Assembly (NCBI GenBank): GCA_950295325.1
Contig: OX485806.1
Span: 35,402,001 to 35,466,000, forward strand
DNA: 64,000 bases
Source: Polytrichum commune
Taxonomy: Eukaryota; Streptophyta; Polytrichopsida; Polytrichales; Polytrichaceae
Direction: 5' to 3'
The notes beneath the pieces are model-generated. The model had not been told where the DNA came from, did no database searches, and was given only the letters and a program-made list of their open reading frames with translations. The position numbers and the translations under genes were made by a program. Position 1 is the stretch's first letter; every line of letters starts with the position of its first letter. Below, in pieces: positions 11,401 to 22,565 of the stretch.

Positions 11401-12615
11401 TTTTCAGATAGGTGGCCATCCATGTTTTCAAAGACATACATGGCTATTAGACGCCATTATTATTCGCTATGCATGAAGAAATATATTGGAGAAAATGTTG
11501 AGCATTGCTTAGAATGTCAAGTATCTAAGGTTGAACAAATTAAAAATCCCAATTGTTGCAACCACTTGAGGTGCCTCATTCAAAATTTGAATCGATGAGC
11601 ATGAATTTTAGTGTGAGTCTTCTCAAAGCACAAATTAGCTATAATAGCATCTTTTTAATTGTTGATTGAATATTAAAGATAGAAATTTTATACCATTGGT
11701 GACAACAGTGATGGCTTCTATTGTCGCCAATATGTTTATGAAAAATATCTTTAAAATTCATGAAATGTTGTCAAAATTCATTAGTGATTGGAATCTTAAG
11801 TTTTTGAGTGAATTATAGACTATACTCAAGATGTGTGAAACAAAAATGAAACTTGGCACAACGGATTATCCTCGTACATATGGTTAAACTGAACGAACAA
11901 ATAGAACCGTTGAGGATATGCTTTGAATATATGTTGGTAATAGATAACAATCTTGGACAAAATCTTTATATATTTATGAATTTGTGTATAACAAAAGCCT
12001 CTATAGCAATATTGGTTGTAGTTCATTATTTGTTTTATATAGACAAGATTGTAAAACTCCAATGACTATTTCAACCCCAAATTCAAGGTTTGAGAGTGTT
12101 AATAAAATGATTCAAGAAATGAATGAAGTCCTTGAGTCTATTAAATTGAGAATGATGATTGCTCAAGATAAAACCAAATACTATGCAGATAAGAAAAGAA
12201 ATTTCCTAAAATTTGAGGTGGGTGATAAAATTTATTTGAAGGTCATATCTCAAAGATCTAGCTTGACATTGAAAAAGTCACAGAAGTTGTTTCCCAAATT
12301 TTATGGGCCATTTGATAATGTTGGGATGCTTATGAATTGTCATTGCTAGAGGACTAGAAGATACATAATGTTATTCATGTTAGTTATTGAGAAAATATGT
12401 ATATGATCCTAACCATGTGTTGCATGAGCTTCCTAAAGTAGATATGGAGAGAAACATGTTAGGATAACCTGAGAAAATATTGTAAGTAGATACACAACAT
12501 TTATAAAATATATCATTAAGGAGATTCATGGTAAAATGGAAAAACTATCTAGATGATGAAGCCTCTTGGGAGCGAGAGGTTAATTTAAGAAGAGACTTTC
12601 TCACCTTTGTCAGTA
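11401..12615 (+). pseudogene. Gypsy chromovirus integrase and chromodomain relic
   Basis: Broken plus-strand frames show an integrase zinc-binding piece (HYY, MKKYIGENVEHCLECQ, about 11450-11530). Next come an integrase core remnant and a C-terminal piece at about 12110-12320 (ESIKLRMMIAQDK, YYADKKR, FEVGDKIYLK, FPKFYGPF). The last piece is a chromodomain-like segment at about 12527-12605 (VKWKNYLDDEASWE, followed by RRDFLTF). The chromodomain after the integrase marks the chromovirus branch of Ty3/Gypsy. Stops are frequent, so it is a pseudogene. Confidence 0.8.
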
Positions 12616-12935
12616 TGTATGGAGTCAGACAACCCCAGAGAATGAATTGGATTAGATAACTCAAGAGAGAATGGTGCACAAGGGCTAGACAATTCATGAA
12701 GGAATTGTGCACATAAGTTAGACAACTCCTAGTCGAAGATCATTGCATTGGAGTTAGATACCTCTAACTGGGAATTAGTCACCTCTCTCTAGAAGATCTT
12801 TGTGTTGGAGTTATATAGTTCCAACTAGAAGATATGAATTGGAGTTAACAACTCCCAACGGATGGATGCTATTCAATGGAGGTAGACAACTCGCAATGAA
12901 TAAAGATAGTTGAAATTAGGCAATCCCCAGTCAAT
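12616..12935 (+). repeat. 3' LTR fragment of the Gypsy relic
   Basis: It starts TGTATGGAGTCAGACAACCCC directly after the chromodomain relic and parallels the 5' LTR (4722 on) for about 320 bp, with the same series of short palindromes. Similarity stops near 12935, so the rest of this LTR is lost or rearranged. Confidence 0.7.
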
Positions 12936-12959
12936 GAAGAACCTATTCCGTAGCCAACC

Positions 12960-13120
12960 ATATTGCTCCAGTCCTCTCACATTTCTCACATTTTTAACTG
13001 GTGCAATTCTTCATTGTAGTCTAAAATGTTATGTTCTTCTTTAATGCACGAATAATACAAGCATGTATGCATATGAGACACCAATATGTAGAAATTTCCT
13101 ACTTTGTACATTACAAAAAT
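12960..13120 (-). repeat. Inverted fragment of a related LTR end
   Basis: The reverse complement of about 13040-13118 matches the last 80 bp of the 5' LTR at 5374-5454, including ATATTGGTGTCTCATATGCA. A piece of a second, oppositely oriented copy therefore abuts the 3' LTR fragment. The remainder, down to about 12960, would be internal sequence next to that LTR and is not recognisable. Confidence 0.55.
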
Positions 13121-13349
13121 AAATGTCATTTTATACATTCTTCTTTTGATGCATGTTCATTCATGTTGATCTAAATTTGATTTACACCTAGTGAGGGGCT
13201 TAAAAGCTTTATAGATTTTTTTTTCAATAAATTAGACCAAGGAAGTTGGTCCATGAAATCAGACCATGGAATAAGGAGTTCCTATATGATTTGACTTCAT
13301 GGTCCATGGTGTAAATCGGTCCTTAGAGCCATCTTCAAATTTAGGTTGT

Positions 13350-13765
13350 TTTTCAGGTTACAAGGATTGGATGTGCATGCATAGAAGGCAAATTTCAGCC
13401 ATATGAATTTATAGCAGACGTTGCATACTTAGTAAGGCCTTAGATGCATTGTCCATTTAAAGGTGGAAATGTTGCATTATCTGGAAAATAATAAATTGGA
13501 ATTTTATCCAGTATTCAATCATAATGTGTGTGAAAAATAATTTAAAACCTTGAAGGGTAGATGGAGGTTGATAATGAAGCGATCTGAAGGACCATTGGGG
13601 AACATGCTTAATATTGTAGTAACTTGCATAGTATTATACAATTTATGCATTGTAAACAATATAGGGATTGAAGATGAATGGATTGTTGAAGCAAAAAATG
13701 AATTATCTAGAAAAATTAGTGAGGGAGAAATACAATACAATAGTGAATAGTAGGGAGAAAAATTT
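13350..13765 (+). pseudogene. PIF/Harbinger transposase relic, C-terminal part
   Basis: Plus-strand pieces in different frames read FIADVAYLVRP, then GRWRLIMKRSEGPLGNMLNIVV and YNLCIVNN. This is the end of the DDE_4 nuclease of PIF/Harbinger (HARBI1-type) transposases, from the block before the last catalytic acid to the C-terminal helix. The stretch between the pieces is shifted and has stops. No terminal repeats were found. Confidence 0.7.
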
Positions 13766-14492
13766 GAAATTGCTAAAGTGAAAAAAAATTGGCTAAGGAA
13801 GATACTCAAGTTGCAAATGAAATAAATGACGTAGAAACATATTTGTTTTTACCAAAAGAAAATGACAAGGCAAATGACTTCTTTCATGAAGCTATAATCA
13901 TGCACAATATATTGGCTGGAAATTTGTGACAATACAACTTATAAATAAAATGTAGTATACAAAAAACACACAATGATAGTGATATTGATACAATATTAGA
14001 GTTATCCTTTAACTCAACCGGAGTATTAGTAGGGAGTTGGTTGTTTCGCATGCATAACTTTCCATGTTCGGTAAGTTGTGGGTGCATGCTTGGAGTCAAT
14101 GTGGAGGTTTGAACGAAGGACATTCCATATTAGTTCATTGGGTACCAAACTCATTTTGGCATGCCAAGAGACGCCAAAACTAATATTTGATTAATAGATT
14201 ATAACATCCCACAACTTCAAACTGTGGTTTTTAATCCGGCCATGCACTGGTGGTTCGTGCTTCTAATTACTATATATATGTAGTAATTATTCTATGATTT
14301 TTGGTGGATAAAATAGCCATAAATATCTACAAAAATCATTTTAATTGGATGAGATTGTCAACTTTTGTATGAATGTGTATGACTTTGGATGAAAATATGT
14401 ATAATTATCCATATGTAGTTTCGTCACTTTTTTGTTGTAGCCAATGTTCCTCTCTTCAAAACTTGAAATAAAAATCATGGACTCTAAACAAT
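13766..14492. other. Intergenic, nothing recognised
   Basis: AT-rich sequence without a coding motif or repeat that I can name. Confidence 0.35.
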
Positions 14493-15160
14493 CATAACAT
14501 TATTAAGCAATGTGCATTCATTTGTTTGTTCATTCAAGAACATAATAACCATGGGATGTCCCAACTTAGGATAAGGAGACTCATACACCCTAAACTCCGT
14601 AATATCAACCTCCATAATGTCATAAACTCTCTAATATCCCGAAACCCTAGGTAACGGATGTTCGTAGTTCAAATCTCATTCCTTATTGTCACGTTTCTCT
14701 CCCTTATATCACAAAATTTGTCATTAATGCAAACCACCAAAGAAGTCAACTCACACCCTCACATTGTGCCATGTGTCAACATGTGGAGTGTCACCTTCTT
14801 ATTCTTATTCTTTGTCTTCATATGCCACTTGATGAATGTTGGTGCATGCGTCTGCCACAACGCCTGGGAAGGCCAAGTGGAGTGGACCACACTACTATAG
14901 GTGACGGGAGAACAAATTCAAATTGTCCTCACATCTCTTTTGTGTTATTCCATAATGTCACATGCTATACTAATTCTACAATATCACACATTCATGTTAA
15001 CACTGCAAACTTTGTAATATCACGTGCACTTTGGTTGCTACAGGTGTGATCTTACGGAGTTTAAAGTGTATTGAGTTTGAATTTGCACTAGGTTGGGGCA
15101 TCCCATGGTTATATTCTTAGGGCCCACATAAACAAATGCACATTGCTTAACAATGTTATG
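14493..15160. mobile_element. 668-bp element with about 70-bp terminal inverted repeats
   Basis: The left arm 14493-14570 and the inverted right arm 15091-15160 share blocks such as TTAAGCAATGTGCATT and ATAACCATGGGATG. The interior resembles, in inverted orientation, the repeat at about 1840-2150. There is no coding capacity. The flanks show no clear target duplication, so this is a non-autonomous foldback or MITE-type element of unknown superfamily. Confidence 0.55.
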
Positions 15161-15870
15161 GCAAGCCATAATACTTACCATATTAAGTATAGATGAATAA
15201 ATGGTGCACTTGTGTGCAATTATTACATGCGGCTCCTAAAACCACTTTCAAACTACACAATAGGACTCACCGAAGTGATTTAAGGAAAATGCATTGTGAT
15301 AGATTTAAAGAGCCTATCCACTATGGAAACAAATTAATGAGGTCACAATAATGTGTTTTCTTAAACTCTACTTACCCTAGACTAGGGTTGTTTACATCAT
15401 GGACCATGAAGTTGTCCATTACTCCCCTAAAACTTGTGATTGGGCATTGAACTCGTTCCGGGACCACTTCAATTTACATCAAGCAAAATTGTAAGAATGA
15501 CCATGAAGCTTGAGGTCCCCAAAGGCCTATTTACATGTTTATATTATCCATTGTCATGGTCTAATGCATTTTGCGGTAAGAGAAGCATATGATGGTCTCT
15601 CGTTACAAAAGTCAAGGGACCATGGCAAACAAATGACATTTTGATATACTGTGTAACCATGTTTTGGCCAAACATTATTAAGGTTAAGAAGAAGAAAGGG
15701 AGAAAAAAGAGGATAAGGAAAAACATTAAAAAAAACAAATGTATTTCGCAAGATTTCTCATATTATCGGAGAAATTCATGAATTCTCACATTTCAATTCT
15801 TGCACATGTAATTGGAGGAGAATATTATTATTGTTGAAAGTCATTTCACTTGGCTTTACTACAAGGTATG
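15161..15870. other. Intergenic, nothing recognised
   Basis: AT-rich sequence with no recognisable domain. It leads into the Harbinger relic that follows and may include its unrecognisable upstream part. Confidence 0.35.
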
Positions 15871-15879
15871 GTTGACACA

Positions 15880-16330
15880 AAATGTGTATTTTGGATTTAC
15901 AAATTTAGATGAGCAAGGAGCATGCACGATTGGACATTACTTTTACTAACAAAAGTTGAAAGAGATTGCATAGAAGGTAAATTCTTATTTTAAAAGTTGG
16001 TCGGAGATAGTGCATATCTAGTGCAGCCATGAATTCACAACCCATTCAATGATTGTCAAGAGTATTTAGAAGGTTGAAAAAACTAATTGGAATTTTATTC
16101 AAAGTTCTATTTGCATATGTGTAGAATGTACTTTCGGGATTTTAAGAAAAATATGAAAAATCACAATGAAAAAGAGTGATATACCTTTGTGACATATGAT
16201 TGATGTAGTTGCTATATGTATTGCACTATAAAATATGTAAATTAATTAGCAAGGACAAGTTTGATATGAAAATGATTTTTTTTGTAAAGAATTATAGAGA
16301 ATAGGTCATTGGAAAAAGAAAAAAAAAAAC
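15880..16330 (+). pseudogene. PIF/Harbinger transposase relic, C-terminal half
   Basis: In order on the plus strand are CVFWIYKF, SMHDWTLL (around the second catalytic Asp of the DDE_4 nuclease), IEGKF, LVGDSAYLVQP, HNPF, ECTFGILRK and an ALYNMC-type C-terminal helix. The order fits HARBI1-like transposases. Stops and frame changes make it a pseudogene. It lies 2.2 kb from the similar relic at 13350, on the same strand. Confidence 0.75.
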
Positions 16331-17378
16331 ACGGGTAATGAGGGCTTAAATGACAACTATAGGAAAAGTAAGAGATGTCATTAGTACAAAAATGATATAG
16401 TGAGATGTGAGGAGGTTGACAAAGTGAATGGAATTTGTTTTTAAAAGAAAAATTTTAAAATGAAATTTTATTGTTGAAGGCTACATAAATGCACAAAGGA
16501 ATAGCCAAATCATTATAACAAATGAAGCTTTGGAAAAAATCAAACATAGAAATTCAAGATATGGACATGAAATCTAACATAAGTGAATGATTGACTCTAA
16601 TTTTGTATTATGTTCTTCAATAAATTTGTTGTAATTTTTTTTAAAGTAGAATATTAGAAAAATTGTTGACTACTTGTTAAATTTGTCCATCTTGTTTTGA
16701 ATTTTTTTTTTGTCTTTTATATTATTTGCAAGTAGACTCCCGTCATGTGAATTTTGTTGTGTGTCTTTATTGCTTTCTTGATGATCATCATGAGCACTTG
16801 CTCGCATTTGATTGACCACACTTTTATGTTGCCCATTTCACATATCTATTCGCTTATAGTACTGACATTTATGTTTATCATGACCTAAAATTTTATTTTA
16901 AATTTTATCATTTTCATACTCAATCAAAATTATCTTGTATTCATTCTTACAAGCTAGCCAAGTTCTTTCAAAATTTTGCAAACTTGAGACTATATGAGTA
17001 TGAAGCTTAATCCAAGCATTCACTCATGTCCACATAAAACCACTAGAAATTAGAGTAAACTAGCACTAGATTAAATACAATATGCCTCAAACTCTATCAA
17101 ATTGAGAGCAATAATTTAGTGGCCTAAGCCTTCATCAAAGCGTCGGCCTCGAGACTTGGGATCTAGAGTTCAAATTCTCATTTATGCCTCAAGCAATAAA
17201 TATAATATGGAAGAAACAAAGGCCAAAAGTCTTTTGAAAGGCCCAATTGATACAATCTGAAAATGACTTTTGCACTTTTTACATCTTTATTTCAAACAAA
17301 CTACTGCATTTCCATTGTCTTTGATATTTGGTGGCATTTGGGATCCAATCAAATCTAATTATGCATCACGTAACAACT
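16331..17378. other. AT-rich intergenic, nothing recognised
   Basis: The sequence is low-complexity A/T-rich. I see no domain, RNA gene or repeat arm in it. Confidence 0.35.
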
Positions 17379-17386
17379 AAAATTGC

Positions 17387-17732
17387 CTTGGGGGGGGGGG
17401 GGGGTAGTCATTGGTTGGAGTAGCAATATACGTGCGAACAAATGATAGGGTATTTTAAAAACATGGGAGCAAAAATTTATAATTGGGCTTAAGAGTAATA
17501 TAGGGTATCAAAAATGGCACTGGACATCTTTAAAGTACTATAGGGTATGGAATAATAGGTAATTTTAAATTATAAGTAATGCAAGCCATTTTTCTATTAA
17601 CCCAAAGTAGAAATTTACATAATGATAGCATGTGAAAAAAAAATTGAAAGTAATACCCCCCTATAAAATAGTGGTTGTTCGCACCTATATCCTTCACTTT
17701 TTAACACACTGCCCCCCCCCCCCCCCCCCGAG
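17387..17732. mobile_element. hAT-like MITE with poly-G/poly-C ends
   Basis: The 346-bp element starts CTT followed by 15 G (17390-17404) and ends with 18 C (17712-17729) followed by GAG. The ends are therefore inverted repeats dominated by a G run. An exact 8-bp direct duplication AAAATTGC flanks it (17379-17386 and 17733-17740). Weaker inverted similarity continues inside (GTGCGAACAA near both ends). An 8-bp duplication and C-ending termini fit the hAT superfamily. No coding capacity was seen. Confidence 0.75.
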
Positions 17733-17740
17733 AAAATTGC

Positions 17741-18420
17741 TTAAATTTCTACTTGCCAACGAGGGTCCATGCAATCCAGATTGTGGTTGATTTTATATCA
17801 CCATAAGAAAATTTTGGTTACATTGTTGGATTTTGGAACGATTACCATCTTGCAAGAAACTTGCCATTGAGGAAAATCAAGTACTAGAAAATTAAATCAA
17901 AATAAATGTCTACTACAAACACATATATTGACAAACTCAAAAAACTTGGAATTGTAGACAATTAGGAGACCTGGCTTTCTACCATATCTTTAACTATGTG
18001 TCATGTCTTTAACTATTTGTCTTGGAGAAATATTGTTGGAAAATATTTATAATACCGATGGCAATATGTGGCAGTCGTTTGACTTTTATGGTTCGCATGA
18101 ATTTGGGTGAGGCCCATCTCAAAGAGGTAAGCCTAACACAAATCCCAAGAAAACCATAAGCGTCAAACAACCACCACATGCTACCATATAGGACTTCATG
18201 TAGACTTTTCATTTAAGAAATTTTCTTCGGGCCATAAAGTCTTCACCTTCTATTATGGAGTGAACTTTGCCCATTTTTTTTATTTTTTATTTTTACCAAT
18301 GAGAGCTCTTAGATTGCAATGGTCACGGGGCCTTCAGTCTTGTGTGTGAAGTGGCCATGAGTCCCAAGTCACTTGAGGTTCATTTGTGCAATTTGAAAGC
18401 ATGGAAGTTGGGACTTACCA
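17741..18420. other. Intergenic, nothing recognised
   Basis: AT-rich sequence with only short random open frames. Confidence 0.35.
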
Positions 18421-18690
18421 CTTCACACGGGGTCCCAAGTCTTAAGTCCCAAGTACGACATGATGCCTGCATGACAACATTTTTTGGAGGTGAGGTTGGG
18501 GACTTGTGTTTAGAGTTGGGTTTAGCAAAAGGCTAGACCAACTCTCAACACAAGTCATGTGGAAAGTTTTGCATAAAGGAATGAAGATCCAACTATAATG
18601 ATAATCAACCATATTGTAATGGTTTGTTGAGGCTCAAAATTTGGTAACATGAGTGGGACTTGGGACTTGATCCCATGTGAACCGGCCCTA
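18421..18690. repeat. Inverted repeat with GTCCCAAGTC arms
   Basis: The arm at 18421-18453 (CTTCACACGGGGTCCCAAGT) is matched by the reverse complement of 18651-18690 (TTCACATGGGATCAAGTCCC). A third copy of the arm motif occurs at about 34890-34915. This suggests a dispersed MITE-like repeat. Its true ends and target duplication are not resolved. Confidence 0.4.
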
Positions 18691-20255
18691 AGTACCGTAC
18701 TGTCACGGGTGACTGCAGCCAGTGTTTGAAGAGGACATCCTTCTCTTCAAAGTTGGGTATTCTTTACATTCCGGAGAAGTGAGATGAAATTGTTGCACCA
18801 GATGTTTGATGCAACCCTAACTTACACTGAGAATACTCCACTGCAACAGTCATTAATCTCGACTGACTTCAGCTCGTCATCTGTTGATAGATGGTGGCAG
18901 ATCAGGCGAATGCATGCGAAAAGAGCTTGATTTAATGAAGTAAGTTAATGAGGGCCTGCTTTTCATGCCACAAGCTCCACTTTGTGAAATGCATTGCATG
19001 AATCAATGCATGATGAGTGCAGTTATTTGAATTACAACCAAGCATTGCTTGCACAAGAAAACAACCTAGTTGCATCCACACAAGATACAAGCCAACCAGC
19101 GGTAACCATCTGCTTTCTTTCTTTCAAATTGCATGTGCCCAACATGTCCATCGCATGGCAGACTCCCACACATCTGTTTCCAACAATCAAAGAGAATCCA
19201 GGAAAGCGAATGAGGTAAGGTGCAGATCCGCTTCAATCCCGTTCAAAAGGCAGCCTCCTGAGTTAGTGGAGCTAAAGAGGACGACCAACTAGGTGTGTCG
19301 ATTTCTTCTAATTTCTTAATTCCTTCTCGGCCTTTGTTTAAAGGACATTATACAGTAGCAGCTGCTCATGCCATGTCAGCGAGGACCCCCAACCATTATA
19401 GAGCACCTAAAACTGCCGAACTCTCAATCCTGGGCTAAGGCAGCCGATTTCGCAACAAACACGGTCATGAATTCCCAGAGGCCCGTAGCATCCCCAATTT
19501 AGGAGGCCAAGGGGGATTCATCGTACGTGTCAGATAGAAGGTAGGCCAGGTGGTGAGGAGTCCAGGAAGCTTCCCCTCTTGCTGCCAATCGAATTGGCCC
19601 CCTCTGAGAAATTAGGACACACAGCCTCCCTGAACTCAGGAGGTCAGAGCAATTTTGCACCCATTTTTAGCTCCCTCCTAAAATGCCATCACATGCAACA
19701 TTTGAATGCTTTCCCTCTTCTGTGGCGAATCCCGGGAGCCGAAGCGGCCCTATGCACATGCACCGACATGGCAGTGCACTCTAGTACTAGCTAACTTAAT
19801 TTTTAATTGCAGTCAACGTGCAGTTCTTAGACAAGGATGCCATCCATTGGGCCAAATCAGATGTTTATATACCGAGAGTATACACGTTCCACATGATATT
19901 AATTCATTAATAATTATGTTGTCAAGTCATGCTGCTCTCTTCATGCGGTACTCTGCATGTTCATGCTTCCCACTATTAGCATCCTCTGTTGACCTAGAAT
20001 CCCTCAAAGGACACAAGTGAAGTGAAGTGCTCTCTATCTGTAACTTAAAAAGTTGTTAGGAAGTTTTGGAGAAGAAGTCTCCAGAGACATCCCTTTTTAT
20101 TGCTTTTTAAAACGGCAGTAGCTAGCTAGGTGTGGCTACTTGCTGAGTTTAGAAGCAGTCAAGGTTTTTGGCCCGGGCTGCATCGCATCTGCCCAGGGCA
20201 GGCTTGGGCCCACCCCTTCACTACCCACATGAAGCCCATGCTCCCTACCCACTCT
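18691..20255. other. Intergenic with more balanced base composition
   Basis: The segment 18700-20200 is less AT-rich than its surroundings and has several 60-100 codon open frames. None shows a recognisable domain or plausible splice structure. It may be gene-derived, but I cannot support a gene. Confidence 0.3.
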
Positions 20256-20259
20256 GCCC

Positions 20260-20500
20260 GACTTCGAAATATAAACTTGCTCTTGCATTCTTGAAGGCCG
20301 CTTGTTCATATAACCCATATTGACTGCGTTTCATCTTCAACGTCCAAAATACATGTTCACTTTCATTAACTAAATAAGCAACTAATTGGGATTTCATTTT
20401 CGAAGTGAAACCGTAAAGCATGTAATTAACTTGGAAATCAAGAATATTACAAAACCCTCGTTGGCACTGAGGTTATAATATTTGTGACTTACCATTGAAA
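20260..20500 (+). repeat. Direct repeat, copy 1
   Basis: The segment from GACTTCGAAA through TTGCATTCTTGAAGG and GTTCACTTTCA to CTGAGGTTATAAT parallels 22321-22565 in the same orientation at roughly three-quarters identity. The copies are about 2.06 kb apart. They could be two insertions of one repeat or decayed LTRs; no element ends were found. Confidence 0.5.
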
Positions 20501-22320
20501 GGGTCTTTGTCATTCTAAACATTCGTTCACACTTAAATATGTGAACTTATTGTCCGCCAAATGCCACATAGAGATTCAAGTGTTTAACGTGAAGAAATGT
20601 TATCAGTCCCTTTACTCCACCCAATGGACATATTTTGCATTCGTGGGTTTGGAGTTATTCGACGAGAGGGGACTAGACCTGGACATTAAGTGTGATGCAT
20701 TGAGAGTAGAATGAGGTACTACACACCTAGTCTAACTTCATTTGAAGTATGATTAAGTATGTCATTATTGGCAACTTCACTTGTGAATAAGTTGCCATCA
20801 ATATGGTTCAAGAAGAAGTATTTGAATTTTGAACTTGAAGTGCTTGATGGCTAGATTTTGAAAGCCACTAACTTAACATGGAGAGTTTAAGTCATAAGGG
20901 CATTGATTAGGTGTTAAGTAAACAACCTCCTTCCAAAAGCTATGATGTTGATTTTGTTTGTCGAATTTGAATACATGTAACCATCTTGGGAGAGTACCAT
21001 GTCAATAAACATCGGTATAGGGAATGGCATCATATTGGGCCATTGACACAAATCATCCTCAAATTTTATTGATTCAAACACTTCCAATACATGTGTGCAT
21101 CTTGAGGTATGAAATGTACATATGTGGAAGAAAATCTTGAAGCAAAATCATGCAAGAGTTTAAGAGAATAGTCACTTTAATTCATAACATGTAAGCTCAA
21201 CATCTATGATTCTCGTTTTATTTTGTTATGTACTTGTTAAATTTGTATTTAATCTTAAGAATCTTATATGTGTAAAAGTAGTATTATTAATATTGTAGGC
21301 CAGTCATGCATAATTTGATGCAATGAAGTTGTACTAAGTAAGGGACTTTACAACATGAATGTAATTAATATTGTAGAATGTTTATGAGTCCAATTGTTTG
21401 TTTACAAAGTATAACATGAAGAACCATAAAAGCTACTATACTTCAACTTAATCCAAAATTTTGGCATGTTTCGTTATTGTTGTCATTGTTGCATGTTGAC
21501 TTTTGTTGTTAACATTACAACTTGCTCAATACCTCTAAAGTTACCTAATTTTTTTTCTTCAGAATAACACAATACACAAAACCCACTATGGATTGTATAG
21601 TCTTTTAAGGATCGAAGGGAAGGTAGTTCAATTTAAAAGCCATAACTTGTTGGTTCACGAGGTGAGGTCATGTTATATACTACGTCACTTAGCGTATTGG
21701 TTTGGAAGAATCTCATAAATCCTGGACCATTTTTGAAAGTGTCGTGAATGTTGGCTTGAAAAAATCATCATGGACTAGTATTTGTCAATGTTTGTGGGTT
21801 GGCCACACTACAAAACGAATGATGTGCATGACTTTGATAACTTGTATTTCTTAGATATTAAAAAAAGTAGTTTCATCGAGATGGGAGTTAGGGCCAACAT
21901 ATCCCATCGAGTTTTGCACATCCTTGGTTCTTAGATGTGGGTGGTATGTGGACAACTCCCAAGGCACAACATACATTTGAATTGAATACCATGTTTGGAT
22001 GTCTAGGCCCCACATGGCCTATGACCAAGAAACACACATGCATGTAAGCATGCAATAGATCAATGAACACGGATTTAAATAAGTTACAAAGTATCAACTA
22101 TCAAACAATCTCTCTTGTGATTCTTGGTTTCCTAATTCACTCTTTGCTTTGTCTCACTAAAAATGATTGGAAGTTAACCTCCCCTACAAAAGTATAGTGG
22201 GAGTAGTCTAGGTTGGGATAAGGGCCGGGGATTCCAACCTTGCAACCCCTTGGGCAACCCCTGACAATATTTATTTTATTTTATTTAAAACTAAACCAAA
22301 AAACATTGCTTGCCCCACAT
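20501..22320. other. Sequence between the direct repeats
   Basis: AT-rich. I see no gag, pol or transposase motif that would make the flanking repeats a recognisable LTR element. Confidence 0.35.
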
Positions 22321-22565
22321 GACTTCGAAAATTACTTGCCCTTGCATTCTTGAAGGAAACTTGCCCACAAAATCTATATTGAGTGCATCTCACCTTCAAG
22401 GTCCAAAATCCAATACATATGTTCACTTTCACTTAGTAAATAAGCAATTGGCTGGGACTTAATTTTCAAAGGGTAACCGTCAATAAAACATGTAATCACC
22501 TTGAAAGTTACGAATACTACAAATTTCTCATCAGCATTGAGGTTATAATTTTGGGTGATTTAGCC
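22321..22565 (+). repeat. Direct repeat, copy 2
   Basis: Same-orientation partner of 20260-20500. Shared landmarks are GACTTCGAAA, CCTTGCATTCTTGAAGG, GTTCACTTTCA and TTGAGGTTATAAT. Confidence 0.5.
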
